A stretch of DNA of 64,000 bases, from positions 124,001 to 188,000 of the forward strand of contig JAYEVK010000351.1 of NCBI GenBank assembly GCA_036346275.1. The letters are read 5' to 3'. Shown in pieces: positions 1 through 10,763 of this stretch (positions within the stretch are counted from its first letter, which is position 1; each line of letters begins with the position of its first letter). The position numbers were made by a program, and so were the translations under genes. Source of the DNA: Otatea glauca (Eukaryota; Streptophyta; Magnoliopsida; Poales; Poaceae). The notes beneath the pieces were generated by a model, which was given only the letters and a program-made list of their open reading frames with translations, was not told the DNA's origin and did not search any database.

Positions 1-16
1 TTATGCTGCCCTGCAG

Positions 17-1296
17 GTTGCTGATAAATCTCTTCCGAGCAGACCATTATCCATGGTGGTTCCTAGGCACTTGTCGCAGCGAAGGATAAAATTGCTGCCA
101 AGAAAATATAAAGCGATGTCTGATGGCAAGGTAATGACTGGTAACATAGATAAAATTTTGTGTGCCAACTTTTGCTTTATGTTTCCTTGTGTATGACAGC
201 TATTGGGAAAAGCATTGAATGTGGTGCTCATTTTTCTTTTGTTATTCCTATAGGTTCCATTCTTTGCTGATGACGAAGAATCTCCTGCAACACCAAAAGC
301 AGATGCTTTTTTCATCCCAAGAGAGAACCCGAGAAATCTGATAATCCGTCCAATTGATCAGTGGCCTTCACGTAGTTCGGTTGACAGGCAATCGGTTCCG
401 AAGGATTCATCTGATTTTGACAAACAGAAAGGTAAATCTTGTTATTGCAGTATTGGAATTTCTACTCATCGACATGCAGTTTTGACAGTGTTAAAGATTT
501 ATAATATCTCCCCCCTTTGAAATAATACACCATGAGATGTGAAGCAGAGATAGCTTATGTAACTGTTTCTTTGGAATTATTCCTTTTCTTTTTCTATTTT
601 TGCCTCAACTTCCACGGCATGTGTAACTGTTGGTGAACCAAGATGTGCAATTATCAGTTGCTGATTTGAGGAACTTACGCAGATGCTCTGGCTGAGAGGG
701 AGCGCAATAAGGCTGGCACGTCACCAACCCTGTCTACTCGAGTGGAAAATGGCATCCACCGTGATGACCATGCAACAAAAGAGCCTGAAGCTGTGACACA
801 ACATGGGAATGGTACTTCTGTTGAGAGGCTCGTGCCTAAGCTCTTGCATTCAGATTACTTCACGGAGCCTAGTCTAGAGGAGCTTGCCGCCAAAGAACGT
901 ACTGAACCAGGCTACTGCTGTCGGGTCAGAGACTTTGTTGTTGGACGTCATGGCTATGGGAGCATCAAGTTCCTTGGAGAAACTGATGTGAGGGGCCTTG
1001 ATCTTGAATCGATTGTGGAATTCAGTAACCGTGAAGTGATTATCTACAAGGACGATAGCAAGAAGCCCCCGGTTGGTGAGGGCCTCAATAAACCTGCTGT
1101 GGTGACTCTTCTTAACATCAAGTGCGTGAACAAGAAGACAGGTGAGCAGTACACGGAGGGTCCGAGGGTGGACAGGTACAAGGAGATGCTGGTGAAGAAA
1201 GCGGAGGAGCAGGGCGCTGAGTTCATCTCATTCGATGCTGTGAAGGGCGAGTGGAAATTCAGGGTGAAGCACTTCAGCTCCTATGGGTTTTGGTGA
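17..1296 (+). CDS. NUP98: NUP98-type nucleoporin, last three visible exons (C-terminal autoproteolytic domain)
   Basis: NUP98 is a nuclear pore scaffold protein; its C-terminal domain (peptidase S59 type) cleaves itself at an HF|S site and anchors the protein in the pore. Three exons read through in one frame: 17-130, 254-431 and 683-1296, with GT donors at 131 and 432 and AG acceptors just before 17, 254 and 683; exon 2 ends in phase 1. The first exon encodes a RHLSQRRIKLLPRKY-type stretch and the second the linker. The third contains the folded domain from about LVPKLLHSDYFTEP to the end, and the chain stops after HFSSYGFW. The HFS cleavage motif is therefore present with only a six-residue tail after F. 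The FG-repeat N-terminus lies upstream of the window. The first ATG at 742 is internal, not the start. Family identification is from the domain pattern; A versus B paralog is not resolved. Confidence 0.9.
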
Positions 1297-2095
1297 AGCT
1301 GAAGCAGGCCTCCTAAGCTAGGATAGATAGCTAGCACAGGCGATGGTTTGTGTTGTAGCTGGTGTGGGAGGGAGGAGGATGCTGTGCTGGTCCTAGTTAA
1401 CTAATGCCTCCTTGTGACGCTTTCTGCTGTAATAACACGACTTTTTGTGTTTGTAAAGATTGTTTTGTCGTCGTTTGCAAATTGAAATTGTGGTAAATGC
1501 AGTGTGAAACAATTCCTCGTATTCTTGGCGCCACGTATGTTAGCATGTATACGGGTTGCACAAGTGAAGTTGAACTGAACCAAGTAGAGAAGTGATAGCA
1601 ATCGGTGGAACGTTGTGGTCGCTTGCGATTGGCCCCGCTAGCTCTCAAATTGGGAAAGAGGAGGCGAGGAGAGGAGGTTGGTCAGTTTACTAATACTAGT
1701 ATAGTACCCTGTTTTCCGATTTCTTTTTCAGCACGTAATATATAGTCTTTTTCTTTTCTAGAACGTTTGTTTTCTTTTCCTTAATTCCAAGATATTTGTT
1801 TCCTTTTCCTTGAGATGATGCTAGAGGTGGGGGGAGATCTGTTGTGGACCATAGAGATGAGTTAGACACATTAAACAATGGCCATCGGATGTGGGTGAGT
1901 AAAGCTGAGGAAAGATCTGAGAGGTTAATTTTGATGGAGGCAAGTTTCTGGGGATGTTTCACTGGGTGCATGAAGGTTGAGCCATCTCTAGTGGGGTGCA
2001 TTATTTAAGGTGGACGTAGAAAAGAATGCTTAGGTGCATTATAAAGGGGTATAGAAATCATCCATCTACTAAAAATGGTGGAATTCGCGCCCCCA
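1297..2095 (+). other. NUP98 3' UTR and downstream flank, no gene seen
   Basis: The stop codon TGA at 1294-1296 is followed by a T-rich stretch typical of a plant 3' UTR to about 1500. No canonical AATAAA lies in a convincing position, so the poly(A) site is not placed. Beyond about 1680 the sequence is AT-rich with no homology I recognise. Short open frames here have no family features. Confidence 0.5.
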
Positions 2096-2099
2096 CTTT

Positions 2100-2960
2100 C
2101 GTTTGAGCGTGAGCCGGCTTAGCTCACAGCTCGAGCCGAGCCGGAAAAAAAATTACGTTCGGATCTTTTTTTTCGAAAAAAAAATTACGATTAGATTCTT
2201 TTTAGGAAAAAAATTACGATTAGGTTCTTTTTTAAGAAAGAATATACATTACGTTTAGGTCTTATGCGTTTCTAAGCATTGCGCTCGGGTCTTTTAACTG
2301 AAAATCAAAATTACGATTAGGTCATTTTCGGGGAAAAAAAACGTCCAGGTCCTTTTTTTTGGAAAAAAAATTACACATTGCATTTAGTTCCTTTTTGCAT
2401 TTTTCTAGCATTATGTTTAAGCCCTTTTGCGGAAAACACAAAATTCTGTTTAGGTCCTTTTCACATGTTTCCTCGATTTGCTTGTGTAGGGAGCGGCAGT
2501 CGCACGTTTTCTTGATTTGCTCGTGTGAGGAGCGGCGCCCACGGCGTGGCATACCGCGTATAATTATCTAGTACCTCCATTATGTCCAGAAGAATTCGCG
2601 AGCAGGGAGTGCCTCCACATCACACTTTTTGCGAAAAAACCCTCCGAAAAATCCGTAATCGCGGAAAGGTCCTCTCTGTTTTTTTCAAAAGGATCATATG
2701 AATTTGAAATCACGAACAAGTCCTTTCATGGGTTATTTTGCAAAATGGACCTCGCCATTACGCAAATTCGACTCGGACAAGGTTCTTTCGACCCGGATGA
2801 TTCCAAAATCGCGAATAGGTCCTTCTATCAGTTATTTTTCAAAAATAACCCGTAGTTCCGCATAAATTCGACAGCGTCGCGGTTCTTCGACCGAAAGATT
2901 TGGAATTGCGTTTAGGTCAGTTATTTTGCAAAAAATACTCTTCCACAAATTCAATACGGA
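2100..2960. repeat. Degenerate periodic AT-rich repeat block
   Basis: Between about 2130 and 2480 variants of 'ttacgattaggtcctttttt..gaaaaaaa' recur roughly every 40-60 bases. From about 2600 to 2960 a looser unit recurs about every 100-120 bases: a run of A, then 'cgaataggtcctt', then 'ttattttgcaaaa'. There are no terminal repeats and no coding capacity. A related-looking block lies at 46390-47070. It could be a decayed tandem repeat or the inner part of an unrecognised transposon. Confidence 0.5.
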
Positions 2961-3168
2961 CACGGTTCGAATCAATTTTTCCATGCGGCGCGGCATTGCG
3001 CGCAATTCTACCTAGTATTGTTTTGCGAGGGCTAAAAATAGGCGGCGGAGATGGGGGGCCTGCCATGAATCGTCAATGGGATGCTCCTCTCCTCCAACAT
3101 TCTATCGGTCGTATCGTAGCCTTCGTGGGTCGCTGAAAATTAAGAAATGGCATGACAGCCACACGCAT

Positions 3169-3707
3169 ATGGAGCTGGACGACGGCGGCGGCGGCAAGAG
3201 CTCCGGCTGCGGCCTTGGCCTTAGCCTCCTCTACAGCAACGCCAGCCGCTCCTCCCCCCCTTCCAGCCTGCACCGCTCTCTACGGCAACCTGCCAAGGAC
3301 GCCGACGCCAAGGCCGTGGCCGCTGCTCATCGACTCCACCAACACTTGCCGAGCAATCAATCCAGCGCGCGGCGCAATGATGACAGTAACAATGCCGCGG
3401 CGGCGGCGGAGCTGGAGAGCATGATCCACGATCACCAGCGCATCAAGGGGATCAACACGCTGGTGCGCGCGTCGTCAGGAAACGTCATGCTCTACGGCAG
3501 CCTGGGCAACCTGCGCTCGACGGGAGCCGTCACCCCCGACCGCAACGACTTGCTCGACTTCCTGCCCATGACGGCCGATGAAAGAAACCAGGCAAATGGG
3601 GCCAAGCATAACATTGGCAATGGCATAAAACAGACGAAGACGCAGAAGAAGGAGGCGGTGCTTTGCCGCACGAGGACCCCGAGGAGCTCAAGAAGAAGGG
3701 CAACGAC
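3169..3707 (+). pseudogene. TTL: TTL-type TPR gene, fragment 1 (N-terminal part)
   Basis: First piece of a plant TPR-domain gene of the TTL family, co-chaperone-like proteins with TPR repeats and usually a C-terminal thioredoxin-like domain. ATG at 3169 opens MELDDGGGG, a low-complexity N-terminus; an in-frame ATG at 3076 is also possible. The diagnostic stretch NTLVRASSGNVMLYGSLGNL lies at about 3449-3510. The first TPR begins DPEELKKKGND at 3675-3707, but in a different frame, so a frameshift lies between about 3580 and 3675. The sequence is cut at 3707 by copia A; the target duplication ACGAC (3703-3707) recurs at 8705-8709. Joining across the element gives GND followed by EYMAGNY in frame. 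Confidence 0.8.
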
Positions 3708-4032
3708 TGTTGGATCGCCCAGGTGAACGCCGCCGGTGAGGATGAACTTCTCTGCACAAGAACACGAATGTGCACACGAGCTGGACACTAAACACACAAT
3801 GAGTTTGTGCTGCAATACTTGATACTTTTCTATTCTTCTTCTCCTCTATTTATAGGAGGGAAAACGAGCTTGCATGCAAAGGAAAGAAAGCTTACAAAGG
3901 AAAGGAAGTTTACAAAGGAAAGGAATCGCAGTGATTTCTGCGTCTATCGTGAATTAAGGCATGCACGAGCTAATCTTGCCATGCATGCAAAAAACATGAA
4001 TGAAAAGTGCATGTGTCAAGGCTTAACTAACA
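3708..4032 (-). repeat. Copia A 3' LTR
   Basis: This 325 bp LTR matches 8382-8704 with scattered differences. It contains a TATA-like CTATTTATAG (the reverse complement reads CTATAAATAG) near 3843-3852. The next bases inward, 4033-4050, read AATCTCCCCCTAAGCCCT, the complement of a polypurine tract. Confidence 0.92.
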
Positions 4033-4050
4033 AATCTCCCCCTAAGCCCT
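4033..4050 (-). other. Copia A polypurine tract
   Basis: On the - strand this reads AGGGCTTAGGGGGAGATT directly before the 3' LTR, the expected plus-strand priming site. Copia B has the same tract before its 3' LTR at 37584. Confidence 0.85.
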
Positions 4051-7000
4051 GCACACCTGCTTGATGTCGACGAGGTCGAGCTTGGACCGCAATGTTGCCT
4101 GTTGATCTCGCCCAAGAGCTTTTGTCGACATGTCCGCGGTGAACTTTAGTCTTGATTGGCTCGACCTTCACCCTGCCTTCTTGACGCACTCTCGATGTAG
4201 TGGTATTTGGCGTCGATGTGTTTCTGCGATCGTGAAAGAGCGGGGTTTTACTCAGCTGGATCGCGGACTGGTTGTCGATCTTGAGTGTGACAGCGTCGGC
4301 CTCCTCTCCCCTGAGCTCTGCAAGGAGGCGCACCAGCCAAACCCCCTGACAAGCAGCAGTCGCGGCGGCAATGTACTCGGCCAGCGGCTAGGCGAGCCAC
4401 CACCTTCTACCACGAGGCGCCGGTGATGATGTTGTCGCCGAGGAAGAACAGGACTCCGGTGGTGCTCTTGCGGCCGTCGACGTCTGCGCCATGATCGTTG
4501 TCGCTGTAGCCAAGAAGAGCAACGCCTCCTTCCTTCCTCCGGTAGTGGCAGCCATAGTGCATTGTCCGGCGACATACCGCAGTATGCGCTTAACGGCCAC
4601 TAGGTGCTCGGTGGTGGGCTTCTCCATGAGCCGGAGACATAGCCCGCTGCGTCGCCAAATCGGTCTCGTGTTCACGGTGGCGTGGCGCTCCACGATCGCC
4701 TATATTGATAGCATCAAGCGGTGGGTGAACTCAACTTGCGAGTTTGGCGTGACTCCATGGGTGTGATCTTGCGACATTGCGGTTGCGACCTGCGCCTCCA
4801 AGATCTTCATCGCGTAGGCACCACGGTGATGGTGATGCTGCCGATGCGGTTCACCTCGGGCCGAGGTAGTAGTGGAGCGACCCGGATCACTCATCGGAAT
4901 GTGTTCATCATCTCCTTCTTGAACCGCTTGAGCTCGATGTTGTCACCGCCGATGATGATGAGGTCGTCGGCGTGACGCCCACGAGTAACGGTGTGTGCCG
5001 CTCGCGGACATACACAACATGCTCGATTCTGCTGCGCTGGAACCCGGCGACACGAGCGTCGGCTTGGCGTACCATGCGCGCGGCGCTGAGCGTAGGCCGT
5101 AGAGAGCCTTGATCGACGCGGCACCTTCGCTCCTTGCGGCGACCACGAACCCGGTGGTGGCGACATAGACTTCCTCCCGCAGCTCCCCGTTGAGGAAGGC
5201 CGATTTAACATCCATGTGATGGAGTGGCCAGCCCTCGCTCGCCGCGAGTGCCAACAGGAGTCGGACAGACTCGAGCCTTGCCACCGGCGCGAAAACCTCG
5301 TCGTAGTCGATCCCTTGACGTTACGTACCCCTTTGCCACAAGCCGGGCTTTGTGCTTGATGACGATGCCCGTGGCGTCCTTCTTCGTCTTGAAGACCCAC
5401 TTGAGCCCAATTGGGTGTTGGCGCGGTGGTGGGTCGACGAGCTCCCAGGTACCGTTCGACTCGATCGATGTCATTTCATCGAGCATGGCCATCCTCCAGC
5501 ACTCGTGCGCTTGAGCCTGCTAGAATGTGGTCGGTTCGTCGATGCTCGCCAGGAGCAGATCCTCGTCCAGATCCCGGCGCGCCATCCCGGGTGGTGTCGT
5601 TGGACCGAGAATGTTGTCGATAAGCGCAGCAAGCGGGGCGTCGTCATCGTGTTCGGCATCCGAGGCCTCCTCCACATTAGTGGCGGTGAAGCGAACTCGA
5701 TCGGGCGTGTGCGGTGCGGTGTGGGCGACCCGCCGGGCTTGGCGCGTGTTGGTGATCGTGGCGATGATGGCGTCGCGTATGAGTTGGGCGTCGCGATCCT
5801 GTTTGAGGCTGCTGCTGAAACGTGGTCACCACCTCAGGCCGGACCACAGTGGTGTACTCGATGACGAACTCACTGTCGCCGTCCGCCGCTTGATCACCGC
5901 TCCACTCCCACCGCGCCTCTTCGTCAAAAGCGGCGTCGCGGTGATGTGGACTCGCCTCGCCACCGGGTCGTGGACCCGATATGCCTTGGAGCCGGGTTCG
6001 TAGCGGCGAAGATCATTGGCCGACTGCGGTCATCCAGCTTCTTGAGGTTGGGCTTGACAACCTTGACATGGGCGACGCATCCGAACGTGCGTAGGTGATG
6101 TACTGCCGGCGTACTCCCGTTCCAGAACTCGTACGGGGTCTTGCCGCCAGTACCCTTCGTCGTCGTTCGATTGAGGATGTACACCGCCGTGGTGATTGCC
6201 TCCCCCCAAAATTTGCCCGGAGCCCTTCGCCTTAACCATGCTTCGGCGGTCCCGACCACCGCCTCAGTTCCGCCGCTCGGCAACGCCGTTTCTTTGTGGT
6301 GCGTCGGCGCGGTCACCTCACGCCATACTCCGAGCTCGGCGCAGTATCTGTTGAAGTCTGCCGCCATGAACTCTCCCCGGCGATCGTGCGTGAAGCGCGC
6401 GTTGCTTGCCGCTCTTGCGCTCTGCCGCCGCTTGGATGCGCTTGATGGCGTCAGTGCGGCGTCTTTGGTGGCGACAACACCACCCACATGAACCGGTGTA
6501 GTCATCGGCGAGGAGGAGGAAGTAGCGGTTCCGCTCGGTGTCGCGGGGTGATCGGGCCGCAAAGATCGTCGTGGATCGGCTCGAGTGCTTGGTGGGCGGC
6601 AGCGTGCTTGGTGCGGGAACGGTGCGCGACGATGCTTGCCGGCGAGACAAGCCTCGCACACCTGCTCCACTTGGGACAGCATGGGAAGGCCACGAACGAG
6701 GCCTTCGCGCCCCATCTTGCGCAATGCGGCGAAGTTGACATGGCCGAACCTAGCGTGCCAACGCCAGGCGTCCTCATCGGCACGCGAGGCAAGGCAGACT
6801 GGCCGTGCAATGTTGATGTCGAGCACGTACAGTCGACCCGCGCTCCGGTGGATCTTGGCGAGGAGGCGACGCTGGTCATCACGTACCCGCAGTATCCGTC
6901 CTCAATCAGGATTTGGAACCCACCTTCGTCCAGTTGACCGCAGCTGACGATGTTGGCGGTGAGGCGCGGGATGAAGTAGGTATTGGGAAGGGTCCGGTGC

Positions 7001-7320
7001 TCGCCGTTCTTGCATGCGAAGAGCACGGTTCCGCATCCCTCGATCCGGACCATAGATCCGTCTCCGAATCGCACAGAGCCGGTGATGCCTGTGTCGAGGT
7101 CGGAGAACGCCGCCCGGGACCCTGTCATGTGGTTGGTGGCCCCAGTGTCGAAGATCCATCGCTTGGAGTCGCGGTCCTCCTCACCGTCGAGCGCCGCGAA
7201 CACCTTGCTCTCCACCAGCTCAACATGCTTAGACAGTGGCTGTGGATGAGGTGCCGCATGAGGTGCAGGTGCCCGGATTGAGGCGGCTTGGCGGCATGGC
7301 TGTCGGGCTGCACGGTGAGC
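4051..7320 (-). pseudogene. Copia A pol (protease, integrase, RT, RNase H), frameshifted
   Basis: Read on the - strand from right to left. The aspartic protease motif DTGATNHMTG lies near 7115-7150. A GAG-pre-integrase zinc-binding part has WHARFGHVNF and CEACLAGKH near 6640-6760. The integrase core and C-terminal part follow (GKFWGEAITTAVYILNRTT near 6150-6215). The RT start is WELVDPP..LKWVFKTKKDATG near 5350-5450, then HMDVKSAFLNGELREEVYV near 5160-5220. RNase H remains include KIDNQSAIQLSK near 4245-4280. The frame changes repeatedly. The RT catalytic motif, YVDD in the sister copy, reads HADD here (4963-4974). Clearly a pseudogene, but each domain is recognisable. Confidence 0.88.
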
Positions 7321-8046
7321 TCTGGTAGCGGTGGCGGCGATTTGGTGAGGATGGCACCGTCTTGGATCAAGAGGAGACTGGGCTCGTCGTCTCGGGCCAC
7401 GTGGGCCACGTGGGCCTGCTCGTCCCTCTTCCTGCTCCTGCACTCCTTGGCCCAGTGGCCAATTTTGCCGCAGTAGCGACATTTGTCGCCGTTGCGGGCC
7501 GGCGCCGGGCTGGACCCTTCCCGCGCGTCCGCGTTCCCACCGCCGCGCGGTTTCCCCTTTGGACCGCGGCGCTTGCCGCGGTTGTAGGAGCTGCCGCCGG
7601 TTCGAGGGCTCTCCTGCTCCTTACGCTTGTACCGCTCGACCATTGCTCCTCCATGAGGTACGACTTGCCCCGCCTGGGCTGGAGGCGGCTCGGGATCATC
7701 CTCCGACGCCAGAAGTCGGCCGGTGATCTCCTCGACGGAGAGGGTGGAGATGTCGAGCAGGGTTTCCATGGAAATAACCAATTGTTTATACCTGCCACGC
7801 GCGATGCGGAGGTACTTCTCGACGACCTTGACGGGGGGCTCTGGATCGCCGAGGGTGGCGAGTTGATTGACGAGGCCCGTGGCGCGAGCGAAGTCCTCGG
7901 CGCCCTCGCCGTCCGAGCGCCAGTGCTCGTCTTGGCGCGCGATCATTGTGGCGCTCGTCTTCCGGATGCGGTCGTCGCCGATCCGCAAGACTCGAGACAC
8001 TCCGCCGCCTCTTCGCGGGCGGCTTGACCGCCATGATGGAGATCAT
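7125..8046 (-). pseudogene. Copia A gag with CCHC zinc knuckle
   Basis: The gag-like polypeptide forms the retroelement particle and packages RNA. It includes YKQLVISMETLLDISTLSVE near 7740-7800 and a complete zinc knuckle CRYCGKIGHWAKEC (CX2CX4HX4C) near 7440-7490. A basic Gly/Arg-rich stretch lies just before the knuckle. The N-terminal part continues upstream in another frame (to about 8046), so at least one frameshift is present. The frame overlaps the protease reading frame at its C-terminal end. Confidence 0.8.
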
Positions 8047-8366
8047 CTCCGGTGGCGCTGCCTGCTGCAGATAGCGTCGGCGCCATCCGGTCCTCGTGCG
8101 TCGATGTCGTTGCGGGATCGATGGCTCACAGAGGTTCGGGCTGCGGCTTGATCTTCATCAACAAGGCCCGATCATTGTAGTTTGTCTTGGTCGGCGTGGG
8201 GTAGTTCACCGCCCGCCTCCCCTTCCTTGACCACGCGGTACCGACCGGCCGCTGGTGCGCCCCGTCGTCTCCACCTCTGTGGAGCGATTGCCGAGCTGAG
8301 AGGGTGGTGGCGGCTGTTCGTGCTCGAGGCATTTCGGACGACGATCACGCCGCCAACACCGATAAC
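8047..8366 (-). other. Copia A untranslated leader / degraded gag start
   Basis: This sequence lies between the primer-binding site and recognisable gag. It is GC-rich and aligns with 21845-22200 of copia B. No complete coding frame is seen. Confidence 0.5.
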
Positions 8367-8381
8367 GAGCTCGATACCACT
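8367..8381 (-). other. Copia A primer-binding site
   Basis: On the - strand, immediately after the 5' LTR, the sequence reads AGTGGTATCGAGCTC. This is close to TGGTATCAGAGC, the complement of initiator methionine tRNA used by most plant copia and many gypsy elements. Confidence 0.8.
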
Positions 8382-8704
8382 TGTTGGATCGCCGGTGAAC
8401 GCCGCGGTGAGGATGAACTCCTCTGCACAAGAACACGAATGTGCACACGAAGTGGACACTAAACACACAATGAGTTTGTCTTTGCAATACTTGATGCTTT
8501 TCTATTCTTCTTCTCCTCTATTTATAGGAGGGAAAACGAGCTTGCATGCAAAGGAAAGAAAGCTTACAAAGGAAAGGAAGTTTACAAAGGAAAGGAATCG
8601 CAGTGATTTCTGCGTCAATCGTGAATTAAGGCATGCACGATCTAATCTTGCCATGCATGCAAAAAACATGAATGGAAAGTGCATGTGTCAAGGCTTAACT
8701 AACA
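8382..8704 (-). repeat. Copia A 5' LTR
   Basis: 323 bp, TGTTGGATC..AACA on the + strand, paired with 3708-4032. It carries the TATA-like CTATTTATAG at about 8517-8526. Confidence 0.92.
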
Positions 8705-8979
8705 ACGACGAGTACATGGCCGGCAACTATGTGGACGCCGTGGACTACTACGAGAGGGCCATCCCCATCGACTCGGCGTACTGGAGCAACAAGGCGGCGG
8801 CGCTCATGGCCATGGGCCGCCTGGTGGAAGCCATCGCCGACTACAGGGAGGCTATCAGGGTTGACCCCTCCTTCGGCCGCGCGCACCACCGGCTGGGCAC
8901 GCTCTATCTCCGGCTAGGACAGGGCGAGCGGGCGGCGAAGCAGTACATGCTGGCAAGGCGAGGCGAGGCCCGGGGACGT
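8705..8979 (+). pseudogene. TTL: TTL-type TPR gene, fragment 2 (TPR repeats)
   Basis: This piece continues the TPR domain begun in fragment 1. After the ACGAC repeat the frame reads DEYMAGNYVDAVDYYERAI, then SNKAAALMAMGRLVEAIADY and FGRAHHRLGTLYLRLGQGE. These are two to three 34-residue TPR units with the usual A/G/Y spacing, probably binding a partner peptide. The piece ends at 8979, where the CACTA element enters with target duplication CGT (8977-8979). Joining to fragment 3 leaves the frame off by one base, so an indel lies in the GC-rich run 8950-8979. Confidence 0.85.
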
Positions 8980-8995
8980 CACTACTACAGAACAG
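8980..8995 (+). repeat. CACTA left terminal inverted repeat
   Basis: CACTACTACAGAACAG is a perfect 16 bp inverted match of the right end. Confidence 0.95.
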
Positions 8996-9005
8996 GCAAT
9001 CATTG

Positions 9006-9330
9006 CCGGCATATCACTGCCGATTAGGATAGAGCTGGCAGTGCGAACATATCACTGCCGGTTCGAAAGTTTAGCCGGGGGAGAACATATCACTGCCGGT
9101 TCGTCGAACCAACCGGCAGTGATAACCAGATATCACTGCCGATTTATATTTAAAACCGGTAGTGATATATCACTGCCGGATTTTGTTTCAACCGGCAGTA
9201 ATATTTGCACTTTCACTGTCGGTTTTACACCAGAACCGATAGTGATATTTATTTTCCTGCCTAATTTTATTTTCCCGCGCAAGCCGGCCTTATCACTGCC
9301 GATTCTGCGCAGAACCAGCAGTGATAAGTC
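9006..9330. repeat. CACTA left subterminal motif array
   Basis: About ten copies of TATCACTGCCG(G) occur in both orientations, several arranged as paired inverted copies around short spacers. In En/Spm-type elements such subterminal motifs bind the TNPA-type protein; here binding is inferred from position only. Confidence 0.85.
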
Positions 9331-9460
9331 CTTTATATATCTGACGCTCCTTCCCCCGACCGATCGAGCATAACAGAGAGGCGTATTTGCTCCATTATTG
9401 TGTCGAATTGCTGCCGCCGAAAAGTTGTATTAAAATTCATATCTATTTGTCTTCAAGGTT
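9331..9460 (+). promoter_or_regulatory. Putative TNPD promoter, leader exon and splice donor
   Basis: A TATA-like CTTTATATAT at 9331-9340 follows the last subterminal motif by a few bases. A leader then runs to CAAG|GTTAGT, a plausible donor at 9458. An acceptor TTGTAG lies immediately before the ATG at 10764. This would make a 5' UTR intron of about 1.3 kb. Inferred from sequence only. Confidence 0.5.
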
Positions 9461-9779
9461 AGTAATTTGATCTACATTATATTTGTAGTTGGATTTTACT
9501 TTATAGATTGGTTTAGATTTTGATAATTACAATTCTTATTCATTTCAGTTATTTAGTGGATTTTTAAATAGTGAAAATGGCTAGATGATTTTTGCAATAA
9601 TGAAAATTGCAAGATACATTTGTATATCGATATATTTACAAATATATCGTGTATTTTCAATTATTAAAGTAATTAAAAAATTGCAACATTGATATTATCA
9701 ATTATGAAAGTACTTAAAAAATTGCTTCCTCGATATTTTTAAAATAATAAAAATATATCCTAATTATTCACAATTATTT

Positions 9780-10680
9780 TCTATTTTGTAAATAAATAAA
9801 AATTACCAGATGGATATTTACGTAATGAGAAAAGGTAGATGTATGCTAAAATTTTGAAATAATAAAAAATTGCTAGATGGATATTTACATAATGAAAAAA
9901 GGTTGATGTATTTTAATATAATCAAAATATATCCTAAGTATTTACAATTATTTTCATTTTATAAAATAATAAAAAATTGCTAGATGGATATTTACATAAT
10001 GAAAAAAGGTTGATGTATTTTAATATAGTCAAAATATATCCTAACTATTTACAATTATTTATTATTTTGTAAATAATTAAAAATTTCAAGATGGATATTT
10101 GCATAATGAAAAAAGATTGATGTATTTTAATATAGTCAAAATATATCCTAAGTATTTACAATTATTTTCATTTTATAAAATAATAAAGAGTTGCTAGATG
10201 GATATTTACATAATGAAAAAGGTTGATGTATTTTAATATAGTCAAAATATATCCTAACTATTTACAATTATTTATTATTTTTAAATAATTACAAATTTCA
10301 AGATGGATATTTACATAATGAAAAAGATTGATGTATTTTAATATAGTACAAATATATCCTAAGTATTTACAATTATTTTCATTTTATAAAATAGTAGAAA
10401 ATTGCTAGATGGATATTTACATAATGAAAAAGGTTGATGTATTTTAATATAGTCAAAATATATCCTAACTATTTACAATTATTTATTATTTTGTAAATAA
10501 TTAAAAATTTCAAGATGGATATTTACATAATGAAAAAAGATTGATGTATTTTAATATAGTACAAATATATCCTAAGTATTTACAATTATTTTCATTTTAT
10601 AAAATAATAAAAAATTGCTAGATGGATATTTACATAATGAAAAAAGGTTGATGTATTTTAATATAGTCAAAATTGCTACG
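9780..10680. repeat. AT-rich minisatellite in the TNPD leader intron
   Basis: Eight tandem units of about 105-117 bp. Each contains 'agatggatatttacataatg', 'ttgatgtattttaatata' and a 'tatttacaatta' block. Two unit types alternate ('ttgctagatgg' and 'tttcaagatgg'), so the higher-order repeat is about 210-220 bp. Unit starts are near 9866, 9977, 10088, 10190, 10299, 10403, 10508 and 10615. The flanking 9461-9780 is AT-rich and degenerate. Confidence 0.85.
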
Positions 10681-10763
10681 TGGATTTTTAAATCTTATCA
10701 TTTACAATTATATTGTTATTTGCAATTATATGCTTATGTGATGTTTGATTTAATTAATTGTAG

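Larger units (their letters stand above)
3708..8704 (-). mobile_element. Copia LTR retrotransposon A (full length, decayed)
   Basis: A 5.0 kb Ty1/copia element lies in reverse orientation inside the TTL gene. Its termini are TGTTGGATC..AACA on the + strand, flanked by the 5 bp target duplication ACGAC at 3703-3707 and 8705-8709. In element order (right to left) it has 5' LTR, primer-binding site, gag, protease, integrase, RT, RNase H, polypurine tract and 3' LTR. It belongs to the same family as copia B at 21505-37911: LTRs and proteins align closely. Coding sequence is broken by several frameshifts, so it looks non-autonomous. Confidence 0.93.

Noticed and set aside
742..744. ATG as the start of a short NUP98-like protein
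   Set aside because: The frame is open upstream through an AG acceptor at 682 and joins two further exons, so this Met-like position is internal.
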